This document shows, piece after piece, positions 1 through 6,646 of a stretch of 18,678 nucleotides of DNA (position 1 is the first letter of the stretch; each line of letters opens with the position of its first letter). The notes below the pieces were generated by a model. It made no database searches, was not told where the DNA came from, and saw nothing but the letters and a program-made list of their open reading frames with translations. The DNA lies in contig DAOWEP010000178.1 of assembly GCA_030638455.1 (NCBI GenBank), positions 1 through 18,678 on the forward strand. Direction: 5' to 3'. Both the position numbers and the translations under genes were made by a program. This DNA comes from Gammaproteobacteria bacterium (GTDB taxonomy: Bacteria > Pseudomonadota > Gammaproteobacteria > DAOWEP01).

Positions 1-244
1 AGAACCGATATATAATAAGCAGGGTGACCGACTGCCTGCCACATATGCCAATTTTCTGATTATTAATGACGCAGTACTGGTTCCTGTATATGGAGATACA
101 AAAACAGATCAAATGGCACTGGAAGTTTTGTCAGGCTGTTTTCCGGATCGAGAGATTATTGGTATAGACTGCACACCTCTTATACAGCAATTCGGGAGCT
201 TGCACTGTATCACCATGCAATTATCCAGTATGCTCAATAATTGA
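1..244 (+). CDS. aguA: Agmatine deiminase, C-terminal fragment (gene begins outside the window)
   Basis: The frame is open from base 2 to a TGA at 242-244 and encodes the last 80 residues of an agmatine deiminase (agmatine to N-carbamoylputrescine plus ammonia). Diagnostic family stretches are RLPATYANFLIIN near the start, VPVYGD in the middle and GSLHC near the end. The Cys of GSLHC is the family's catalytic nucleophile, followed by the usual TMQL stretch. The next gene, 33 bases downstream, encodes the enzyme for the following step, so the two form a putrescine synthesis pair. The 5' part of the gene lies to the left of the window; nothing suggests a truncated gene. Confidence 0.93.
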   Translation, partial: EPIYNKQGDRLPATYANFLIINDAVLVPVYGDTKTDQMALEVLSGCFPDREIIGIDCTPLIQQFGSLHCITMQLSSMLNN

Positions 245-277
245 AAGAAATCATATTGTCTTACTCTATATATAATA

Positions 278-1168
278 ATGCCTAACAAAATAATAAGGGT
301 CGCTTTGATTCAGCAATGCTGCACTGAAAAGACAAGGCAAAACCTTGAGCATTCAATTGCAGGCATAAGGTCATCTGCAAATGATGGTGCCGACCTTGTC
401 CTGTTACAGGAATTACATTCCAGTCTTTATTTTTGCCAGACCGAAAACGAGGCCAATTTTGAGCTGGCAGAGACTATTCCCGGCCCCACAACAAATACAT
501 TATCTGAATTTGCCAAAGAACTTGGTATCGTTATTGTCTGTTCAATATTCGAAAAAAAAGCGGCGGGGCTGTATCACAATACCGCAGTAGTAATCGAAAA
601 AGATGGCAGCATTGCGGGAAAATACAGGAAGATGCATATTCCGGATGACCCCGGGTATCATGAAAAATACTATTTTACTCCGGGCGACCTTGGCTTTACC
701 CCGATCGAAACCTCTGTAGGAAAACTAGGCATAATGGTGTGTTGGGATCAATGGTACCCGGAAGCTGCACGTCTTATGGCATTGGCGGGCGCTGAATTGT
801 TACTCTACCCAACGGCTATTGGCTGGGATCCTGTCGATGATGAAAATGAAAAACAACGCCAACTGGATTCATGGATAACCATTCAACGCTCTCATGCCAT
901 AGCTAACAGCATCCCGGTATTGAGTTGTAACCGTACAGGTTTTGAGACAGGCCCGGACAGCAAAGATAAGGGGATACAATTTTGGGGCAGCAGTTTTGTT
1001 TCGGGGCCACAGGGGGAAATTCTTGCCCAGGCGAGTTCGGACCGTGAGGAAATCTTACACGCTGAAATAAACCTGGCGCGCAGTGAAGAAGTAAGACAAG
1101 TATGGCCATTTCTAAGGGACCGACGCATTGATGCCTATGATGGTTTATTACAGCGTTTCCGGGACTGA
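278..1168 (+). CDS. aguB: N-carbamoylputrescine amidase
   Basis: This 296-residue carbon-nitrogen hydrolase (nitrilase superfamily) has the normal length for AguB, which hydrolyses N-carbamoylputrescine to putrescine, CO2 and ammonia in the cytoplasm. The Glu-Lys-Cys catalytic triad is visible: E45 in LLQELH, K118 in KYRKMHIPDD and C155 in MVCWDQWYPE. The last motif, with WDQWYPEAAR, is typical of the AguB branch rather than of general nitrilases. The ATG at 278 is used because it gives the family's usual N-terminus (IRVALIQ); the ribosome binding site in front of it is poor, so translation may depend on coupling to the upstream aguA, whose stop is 33 bases away. Confidence 0.95.
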   Translation: MPNKIIRVALIQQCCTEKTRQNLEHSIAGIRSSANDGADLVLLQELHSSLYFCQTENEANFELAETIPGPTTNTLSEFAKELGIVIVCSIFEKKAAGLYHNTAVVIEKDGSIAGKYRKMHIPDDPGYHEKYYFTPGDLGFTPIETSVGKLGIMVCWDQWYPEAARLMALAGAELLLYPTAIGWDPVDDENEKQRQLDSWITIQRSHAIANSIPVLSCNRTGFETGPDSKDKGIQFWGSSFVSGPQGEILAQASSDREEILHAEINLARSEEVRQVWPFLRDRRIDAYDGLLQRFRD

Positions 1169-1247
1169 TTGCCAACAATACGCTCAGATAATACAATGCA
1201 ATTATTACATGAAAACGAGAACAACTTTTGATTTATAGAGACTTAGC

Positions 1248-2378
1248 ATGATATTGATATTAACGCCAGATGTAGATACTTCCAGCGATGAATATAAAAC
1301 CCTGATGGGATATTTGCACGAACTGCCTTCTATACAGACACGTATTCATGAGGTGAAGGGGTTAAAACAGGTTCTGACGGAAGTATATTTGGTTGGTGAG
1401 ACCTCCAGTCTTTCCTTAGAAGAAATGAGCGCCCTGCCCTGTGTTGAACGTGCAATACGTATTTCAGATGAATACAGAATTCTGGGAAGACACAAGGATG
1501 AACTTCGGGCCAGTCACTTTGACTATAATGGTGTTCATTTTGGCCAGGATAATCTGAATGTCTTTGCCGGACTCTGCGCAGTAGATAACCCGAAAAATGT
1601 AGAAGCCATGATGAAGGCCCTGCAGGAAAATGGACAAACCTGTACAAGAATGGGAGCCTATAAGCCACGCTCCAGCCCTTACTCATTTCAGGGACATGGA
1701 AAAGAATGTTTGCCCTATGTTTTCGAACTCGCTGGAAAATACGGTATCAAGGTAGTAGCTATGGAGGTTACTCATGAAACGCATATCGAGGAGATCCATC
1801 AAGTCCTTGAACAAACCGGGCACCCAACTGGAGTAATGCTTCAAATAGGTACACGAAACACACAGAACTTTGAATTATTAAAAAGTGCCGGAAGGGAAAA
1901 AGAATTTCCAGTGTTACTGAAAAGAGGTTTTGGTATAACACTGGAAGAATCGTTAAATGCCGCCGAGTACCTGGCCAGTGAAGGGAATGCACGCGTCATT
2001 TTTGCCTTGCGCGGCATGAAAACCAATATGGGTGATCCTCATCGTAATTTTGTTGATTTTGCACAAGTTCCTGTAGTGAAGCGCCTGACCCGAATGCCTG
2101 TCTGTATTGACCCATCTCATTCCGTTGGTACGCGTGATTCAGGGCCTGATAATATTCTGGATGTCATGCATGTAACAGCACAGGGGGTCATTGCGGGTGC
2201 CAATATGGTACTGGTTGATTTCCACCCAGATCCGGGCAAGGCACTGGTCGATGGGCCACAGGCTCTATTAATGAAGGAGCTTCCCTATTTCCTGGAGGAT
2301 ATCCAGATCGCCAGAGAAGCGTATGAGAAAAGACTAAAACATACTGAGAAATTCCTTGCAAGTGTTACGGTCAACTAA
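1248..2378 (+). CDS. aroF: 3-deoxy-7-phosphoheptulonate (DAHP) synthase, type I-beta
   Basis: A 376-residue enzyme condensing phosphoenolpyruvate and erythrose 4-phosphate, the first step of the shikimate pathway. It resembles the I-beta type of Thermotoga and Bacillus rather than E. coli AroFGH. Residues 1-75 form a ferredoxin-like regulatory domain and about 90-360 the barrel. Seen motifs are GAYKPRSSPYSFQGHG (136-151), QIGTRNTQNFELL (199-211), LLKRGFG (223-229) and IDPSHSVGTRDS (287-298). By comparison with the family the metal ligands should be C110, H291, residue 324 and D335. Residue 324, normally Glu in IEVHP, is Asp here (VDFHP), and the usual AGPC before the metal Cys is AGLC. The symbol is tentative because naming differs between species. 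A decayed copy of its 3' end lies near 6533-6621. Confidence 0.93.
   Translation: MILILTPDVDTSSDEYKTLMGYLHELPSIQTRIHEVKGLKQVLTEVYLVGETSSLSLEEMSALPCVERAIRISDEYRILGRHKDELRASHFDYNGVHFGQDNLNVFAGLCAVDNPKNVEAMMKALQENGQTCTRMGAYKPRSSPYSFQGHGKECLPYVFELAGKYGIKVVAMEVTHETHIEEIHQVLEQTGHPTGVMLQIGTRNTQNFELLKSAGREKEFPVLLKRGFGITLEESLNAAEYLASEGNARVIFALRGMKTNMGDPHRNFVDFAQVPVVKRLTRMPVCIDPSHSVGTRDSGPDNILDVMHVTAQGVIAGANMVLVDFHPDPGKALVDGPQALLMKELPYFLEDIQIAREAYEKRLKHTEKFLASVTVN
2267..2360 (+). repeat. Direct repeat copy A, inside the 3' end of the DAHP synthase gene
   Basis: This stretch of the intact gene is matched in the same orientation by a degenerate copy at about 6533-6621. Sixteen bases are identical (2311-2326 and 6574-6589). 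Over the core 2278-2327 I count 44 of 49 aligned bases identical, with one gap. The two copies are about 4.26 kb apart and bracket the lipoprotein, nirS-like and PAS-LuxR genes. Confidence 0.75.
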
Positions 2379-2639
2379 TTCCAGATACTTTGTTAAGCTC
2401 TCTTCTCTTTCTATCCTACCAGGTTAGACATATTGATCAGTGGTATTGATTGTTTGTCCTGGTAGTGGAATTCATGTCTTTCCAGTTTTTTACAATTGCA
2501 GAAAGGATGTCCTGCTTAAGCTCCTTAATAGAGTCACTGTTATATTCAAACAGACTTATGGATTACCCAGGTACAGCGTGTTAATAAGAATCCCGGTTGA
2601 GAATACCTTCAACCTTCTAGAGCTGTCCCTTACGTTACA

Positions 2640-2996
2640 CTATTCTGTCTTACGGGCTGTTTCAGCTTTAAATAACTCTTCTAACAATGTATCCATGTAT
2701 TGAGATGCGCACTTACGTATACTTTTCAATTCTTCGGTTCGGTTATCCCCAAGCACCAGCATAAGAATACCGGCGCGGTATCTTTTTGAATAACTAACTC
2801 TAGCCTTGGCGCTTTTGTGCTTTATATCGACAGAGACATTTTTAACGACGACGATTTCATAATCTATATTAGCCAGACAATTTTCGTTGATGGCCTTTTT
2901 TGCAAGCTCAATTTTTGATGCGTCATTAACAATGATGTTGTTTGCACATGCGGACAGGAATATTGCGACCAATATAAAGGCGATTCTAATTTTCAC
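2640..2996 (-). CDS. Small predicted lipoprotein of unknown function
   Basis: A 118-residue protein with a lipoprotein signal: charged MKIR, a hydrophobic stretch (5-13) and lipobox LSAC with the lipidated cysteine at C17. The mature domain is about 100 residues, basic in the middle (KSAKARVSYSKRYR), with two further cysteines (C40, C96) that could form a disulfide. The start is GTG at 2994-2996, supported by GGAGG four bases upstream; no ATG alternative sits in a better place. It follows the nirS-like gene on the same strand, separated by 87 bases that contain a strong terminator, so it may have its own promoter or depend on read-through. I do not recognise the family. Its position in the bracketed segment suggests it arrived with the nirS-like gene. 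Confidence 0.75.
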   Translation of the reverse strand: MKIRIAFILVAIFLSACANNIIVNDASKIELAKKAINENCLANIDYEIVVVKNVSVDIKHKSAKARVSYSKRYRAGILMLVLGDNRTEELKSIRKCASQYMDTLLEELFKAETARKTE

Positions 2997-3028
2997 TTTT
3001 CCTCCAAAACCTGGGTATTAGTATAGAC

Positions 3029-3066
3029 AAAAAAACGGGCACCCCGAAATGGGGTACCCGTTTTTT
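3029..3066 (-). terminator. Rho-independent terminator after the nirS-like gene
   Basis: A ten-position stem with one mismatch (3036-3045 against 3051-3060), a five-base GAAAT loop, an A run on the left (3029-3035) and a T run on the right (3061-3066). It starts 18 bases beyond the stop of the nirS-like gene, so on the minus strand it forms a GC-rich hairpin followed by a U tract. The flanking A and T runs also make it potentially bidirectional. Confidence 0.9.
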
Positions 3067-3083
3067 ACTCGCCTCCTGTAAAC

Positions 3084-5264
3084 TCAGTAGATATCGTGAG
3101 CTGTGTTATACACATTAAACTTACCAGTAGTCGCTGGAAGTGTGATTCGTTCAATCACTTCCAGAGTGGTGCCGTCCAGGACAACCTGTCCGCCGCCTGA
3201 ACCGGCCCAGTCTGATATCCAGACCTGACTACCGTCCCTGTTAAACTCCTGGTGTACCGCTTTACCGGCTACCGCCACGTCAAAGCAACGATCCACTGTG
3301 CCGGTTGATTTGGCGATGGCACAGATCTGCTTGTCGTTGGTTGAGCTCAAGGTCATATCGACCAGTACCCACGGTGAGTTCGGGTGGGACTTGATGAACA
3401 GTGAACCCGAAGCAGGTAACGGGATTTCACGCACCACTTTCCAGGCATTCTCTGGATAGTTGACCGGATCCGTACCGTACACGGAGACAAAGGCACTACC
3501 GATATGAGGTGTAGCGTTGACCGGACCATAGACCGGATCAACCCAGTTAACCCCACGACCTGGATGTGGCACGTTGCCTACCTCGATGCTGGTAACGAAG
3601 CTTTGACTGTCGATATCAACCACTACCATCTTGTTGCTGGCATTGGCCGCCGCCAGGAAGTATTTCCCGGTACTATCAAGACCACCATCGTGCAGGAAGA
3701 GCTCGGTAGCAATGTTTGATACCAGTGGGAAGTCAGGCTGTGAGTAGTCAACAACACCGACATAGCCACTCTCCTTCAGGTTAACCAACCAGACTGGCGC
3801 AGTGTGTGAGGCTACAATGGCCGCAACACGGACCTCAGGCAGTGTCTCACCATTGATGTTGACCATCGGAACATCCTGACGGGTCAATGGTTCGAGTGTC
3901 AGGCCGTCATAGACAACATACTGCGGTGGCCAGTAACAACCCTCGATGAGGTACTTGTCTTCATAACCGGGGAGCTTGCTACCATCAACACTCCGGGCAT
4001 CATGGCAACCCTTCACTTGCGCCACGACATTTGGCGTGCTCGCCCACAGATCAATCAGGGTGACCAGACCATCACGGCCAATGGCGTAGAAGTAACGACC
4101 GGATGATGATGAACGCAGGATGTGTACAGCAAAGCCTACGTCAACACGGGCGACTTCTTCGCGTGTGTCACCATCGAAGATTGCGATCTTGCCGTCGTCA
4201 CGCAGTACGGCACCAACGTAGTTCTCCCAGTCACGCGTGGTCTGTGGTGATGTGGGGCGATCGGCTACTGGCACGAATACCTGCCAGCTGGCCTGGATTT
4301 CCGGCATCGGCAAGGCAGGTGCTTCCGGTGGTGGCAATTGCAGGAAGGCCGCCAGGTTATCCATGTCGGTATCACTTAAGATACCGGACGTGCCGAAGTT
4401 AGGCATACCCGCAGGTGAACCGTGGAGCAACATGGCTCTGAGGCCGTCGGTACCAATCTCCTGCGAGCGGGCTTCATCGATAACAGGTCCTGTAGCGCCC
4501 GTACGATAGAGGCCGTGACAACCTGCGCAGCGGTTGAAGTAGAGATCCTTGGTCGCATCAAGCTCCGCCTCTGACAGCGTTTTAGGCGGCGTCTCAGAAC
4601 GAACCTGCTGCAAATTAAGATAGGCCGAGATGTCGAGCGCATCATAGTCGGACAGGTTGGTATCGCTCATCCAGTAAGGATAGTTTTCCAGACCGTCTCC
4701 AAACGCGCTATGACTGATCATGGCAGTCGGTTCAGCGATGAAGGCCTGCACCCATACCGGCCTTCTGCTGTTGGTTACATCGATCAGATCGGGTCCGGTG
4801 CGGGCGCTGGTGCCCATGGCATGACAGCCGGTACAGTTTTCTCTGAACTTCGCTTCGCCAGTAGTGTAATTGCCAGAACCGGATAGCCGTTCAGGATTGC
4901 TGGTGGACGGCAACGTGCCCAGATAGGCAGCGATATTATCGATCTCCGTACTGGTCAGATACGACAGGAAGTTCATCTCGGGCCGCATGTTGATCATCAT
5001 GCTGATCCTTCCTGGGCCTACGCCCCGAATGCTCGTGCGCACAAACCTGCCGCCGGCATCGGTGCCGTGACAGGCAAAACAAATGCCCTGGTACAGCGCT
5101 TCGCCGGCAACCGGATCGCCGCCTCCACCTCCGCCACCGCCCATACCACCTCCGCCACCGCCTCCGCCCATGCCGCCGCGAGCGAAGGCATTGCCGGTCA
5201 TAAGTGGGGCAAATAGAATTATTGCGATGAGAAACGCAGGAATCTTGATTTTCTTCATTTTCAT
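3084..5264 (-). CDS. nirS-like: NirS-like cytochrome cd1 with three c-type haem domains (putative nitrite reductase)
   Basis: A 726-residue exported cytochrome. The signal peptide ends near A28 (NAFA), followed by a glycine tract (30-49, two Met-Gly8 units). Three cytochrome c domains follow, with CXXCH at 62-66, 144-148 and 246-250. The d1 propeller runs from about 325 to 726. Domain 3 plus the propeller match the whole of classical NirS, including GSPAGMPN (likely Met ligand M287), H381 (proximal d1 ligand), the two active-site histidines H487 (VASH) and H525 (FLHDGG), PHPGRG, and the C-terminal TGKFNVYNT. NirS reduces nitrite to nitric oxide in the periplasm; it normally has one c haem and 550-600 residues, so two extra haem domains are fused here. 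The start is the ATG at 5264, preceded by GGAGAGGTGG; an upstream in-frame TTG at 5282 lacks such a site. Nitrite reductase function is inferred; no haem d1 synthesis genes are present in the window. Confidence 0.88.
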   Translation of the reverse strand: MKMKKIKIPAFLIAIILFAPLMTGNAFARGGMGGGGGGGGMGGGGGGGGDPVAGEALYQGICFACHGTDAGGRFVRTSIRGVGPGRISMMINMRPEMNFLSYLTSTEIDNIAAYLGTLPSTSNPERLSGSGNYTTGEAKFRENCTGCHAMGTSARTGPDLIDVTNSRRPVWVQAFIAEPTAMISHSAFGDGLENYPYWMSDTNLSDYDALDISAYLNLQQVRSETPPKTLSEAELDATKDLYFNRCAGCHGLYRTGATGPVIDEARSQEIGTDGLRAMLLHGSPAGMPNFGTSGILSDTDMDNLAAFLQLPPPEAPALPMPEIQASWQVFVPVADRPTSPQTTRDWENYVGAVLRDDGKIAIFDGDTREEVARVDVGFAVHILRSSSSGRYFYAIGRDGLVTLIDLWASTPNVVAQVKGCHDARSVDGSKLPGYEDKYLIEGCYWPPQYVVYDGLTLEPLTRQDVPMVNINGETLPEVRVAAIVASHTAPVWLVNLKESGYVGVVDYSQPDFPLVSNIATELFLHDGGLDSTGKYFLAAANASNKMVVVDIDSQSFVTSIEVGNVPHPGRGVNWVDPVYGPVNATPHIGSAFVSVYGTDPVNYPENAWKVVREIPLPASGSLFIKSHPNSPWVLVDMTLSSTNDKQICAIAKSTGTVDRCFDVAVAGKAVHQEFNRDGSQVWISDWAGSGGGQVVLDGTTLEVIERITLPATTGKFNVYNTAHDIY

Positions 5265-5270
5265 AACAAT

Positions 5271-5280
5271 CCACCTCTCC
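5271..5280 (-). promoter_or_regulatory. Ribosome binding site that fixes the nirS-like start
   Basis: On the minus strand these bases read GGAGAGGTGG, six bases before the ATG at 5264. They would be coding if translation began at the upstream TTG (5282), which supports the shorter protein with a standard signal peptide. Confidence 0.7.
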
Positions 5281-5299
5281 AAACCAGTTAGGTTGTATA

Positions 5300-5328
5300 C
5301 AATTGTTCTGTTGAGTTATGAACAATTG
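5300..5328. promoter_or_regulatory. Perfect 9-bp inverted repeat upstream of the nirS-like gene
   Basis: CAATTGTTC at 5300-5308 is repeated in inverted form as GAACAATTG at 5320-5328, with an 11-base spacer, so the arm centres are 20 bases apart (about two helical turns). It lies 36-64 bases before the ATG of the nirS-like gene. It could be an operator for the divergent regulator or a hairpin in the leader RNA. The dyad itself is certain; the function is inferred. Confidence 0.5.
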
Positions 5329-5626
5329 CTGTCATTTATAGTTATAGTGTCAAGGGTTACGAAATTTCCGTCACGTAGTTAGAGCAACGTGTTTAAAAAT
5401 CAAGATACCCATGCATAGCACCTTAGTCGGGCTTGATAAAAACAATCGCAGAAAATGGAGGGGGAATAAATACCGCTGGTGGGTTATATTTATAGCTAAT
5501 ATGAGTCTAAATGTTTAGTATATAAGAGTCTTATTATGTTGCTTTTTTACATAACACTGTAAAAATTAATATGGTTATGTTTGTCGGTTTCGTGCACAAG
5601 TATATCGATAATCACAAATGAGGTGC

Positions 5627-5650
5627 GACAATTTGTCACGTTCCCTGACA
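5627..5650. promoter_or_regulatory. Two overlapping palindromes upstream of the PAS-LuxR gene
   Basis: GACAATTTGTC at 5627-5637 is a perfect 11-base palindrome. It overlaps TGTCA (5634-5638) paired with TGACA (5646-5650) across seven bases. A third short dyad, CTATAGGTATAG, lies at 5676-5687. These are candidate operators for the divergent promoters. Short palindromes are common by chance in AT-rich DNA, so confidence is low. Confidence 0.3.
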
Positions 5651-5792
5651 CAGGCATTTAGATTACTATTTATCCCTATAGGTATAGAAATTGAGTAATG
5701 GCATCAATCAGTTGGCTATAACAAAGAGGTTTACGTTAACAGTATCCGCTATGATGATGACGATAGTAAAGTTGTATTAGAGTCGTGTTTAT

Positions 5793-6434
5793 ATGAGAAG
5801 TTTATATCAGGTATTTTCCAATACATCCGATGCAGTATTTGGTATCGATATACATAATCGTGTTACATTCTGGAATAAGGGCTGTGAAAAATTGCTTGGC
5901 CACACCGCGAAGAAAGCAATCGGTCATTTTTGTCATTCTCTTCTATGTGGTTCGGATCTTTCCGGTAATCCTTTTTGTCGCAAGGGCGGCTGTACTGCAT
6001 CAAAACAAATCAAGAGCAGTGGTTGCCCAGCCGATTTTGATTTAATAGTCAAAGGACAGGATAGTGACCCTATATGGATAAATATTGGTTCATATCGGGT
6101 ACCTACTACAACATCAAAGAAAACGGACAGGCGCAAGGATAGTGTGGTTGCTTTTTTCAGTATGAGAAGAGTGAATTCCAGCCGGCTGATTAACCGTCTT
6201 GCAAGTGAGGCGCGTACTAACCTGAATGATAACAGTGTACGTTATGAACTAACCAGACGCGAGACAGAGGTTCTGGGACTGGCTTCGCATGGATTCCCTA
6301 CCGACAAGATTGCGAAACAGCTTTCAATCAGTCCAATGACTGTACGGAACCATTTCAAGAAAATATATAGCAAACTGGATGCACATAGCCGTTCTGAAGC
6401 AGTTGGGATTGCACTACGCAATAATTTATTGTAA
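5793..6434 (+). CDS. PAS-LuxR transcriptional regulator with a cysteine cluster
   Basis: A 213-residue one-component regulator without a receiver domain. Residues about 5-125 form a PAS domain (DAVFGIDI, VTFWNKGCEKLLG). Residues about 151-213 form a LuxR/FixJ helix-turn-helix, with LTRRETEVL, the DKIAKQLSISPMTVRNHFKKI recognition region and KLDAHSR. The PAS part carries C31, C47, C52, C62, C67 and C78, spaced x4-x9-x4-x10 from C47 on; such cysteines could bind metal or respond to redox state or nitric oxide, but the ligand is unknown. The ATG at 5793 is forced because an in-frame TAG lies at 5778-5780. It is divergent from the nirS-like gene and is the natural candidate for its control. Confidence 0.85.
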   Translation: MRSLYQVFSNTSDAVFGIDIHNRVTFWNKGCEKLLGHTAKKAIGHFCHSLLCGSDLSGNPFCRKGGCTASKQIKSSGCPADFDLIVKGQDSDPIWINIGSYRVPTTTSKKTDRRKDSVVAFFSMRRVNSSRLINRLASEARTNLNDNSVRYELTRRETEVLGLASHGFPTDKIAKQLSISPMTVRNHFKKIYSKLDAHSRSEAVGIALRNNLL

Positions 6435-6532
6435 AAAAAGAGATCCTAAAATCAGCTTACTTTTTTGAGCCAGCGTTAATTTCCTTGCGGACAGTTTTTT
6501 ATTCTCTGACTTATGTTTATTCCATTATTGCC

Positions 6533-6621
6533 CAAATAAAGAGCTTCCTATTTTCTGGATGTTATCCAGACCACCAGAGAAGCGTATGAAAAAGATAAAA
6601 CTAACGCGAGATTTTATTGCA
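6533..6621 (+). pseudogene. Decayed copy of the DAHP synthase 3' end (direct repeat copy B)
   Basis: In one frame this reads YFLDVIQTTREAYEK, against YFLEDIQIAREAYEK at residues 347-361 of the intact DAHP synthase (2286-2330). Relative to that gene one C is missing in a CCC run near 6548, so the reading frame is broken. Downstream similarity fades but the matching TTGCA is still visible at 6617-6621. It has no start and is far too short to be functional. It is either the remnant of a second DAHP synthase copy or the displaced 3' end of the original gene after DNA was inserted there. Confidence 0.75.
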
Positions 6622-6646
6622 TGGCGATGACCTTTCTTTATGGCTG

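Larger units (their letters stand above)
5265..5792. other. 528-base divergent intergenic control region
   Basis: This AT-rich region separates the leftward nirS-like gene from the rightward PAS-LuxR gene and must hold both promoters. I find no convincing ORF. I see several dyads, listed separately, and single matches to the NarL heptamer (TACCCAT at 5406-5412; reverse match at 5678-5684), which are too few to be meaningful. I do not see a clean FNR/DNR box (TTGAT-N4-ATCAA); the closest half site is TTGAT at 5433-5437 without a matching partner. A TTGACA appears on the minus strand near 5346-5351, but without a well-spaced -10. Confidence 0.6.

Noticed and set aside
2416..2465. Inverted repeat CTACCAGG/CCTGGTAG after the DAHP synthase gene, considered as a terminator or attachment site
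   Set aside because: The arms are eight bases with a 34-base loop and no T tract, and no recombinase gene or matching site elsewhere was found.
2440..2703. Plus-strand frame of 87 codons between the DAHP synthase gene and the lipoprotein gene
   Set aside because: It has no ribosome binding site or recognisable domain and runs into the 3' end of the better-supported lipoprotein gene on the other strand.
4936..5325. Minus-strand Arg-rich and plus-strand Pro-rich frames over the glycine-tract coding region
   Set aside because: Both are alternative readings of the GC-rich glycine codon repeats of the nirS-like gene, with no domain or ribosome binding site.
5432..5449. Possible FNR/DNR box around TTGAT near 5433
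   Set aside because: The second half (ACAAT after four bases) does not match ATCAA, so the site lacks the required symmetry.
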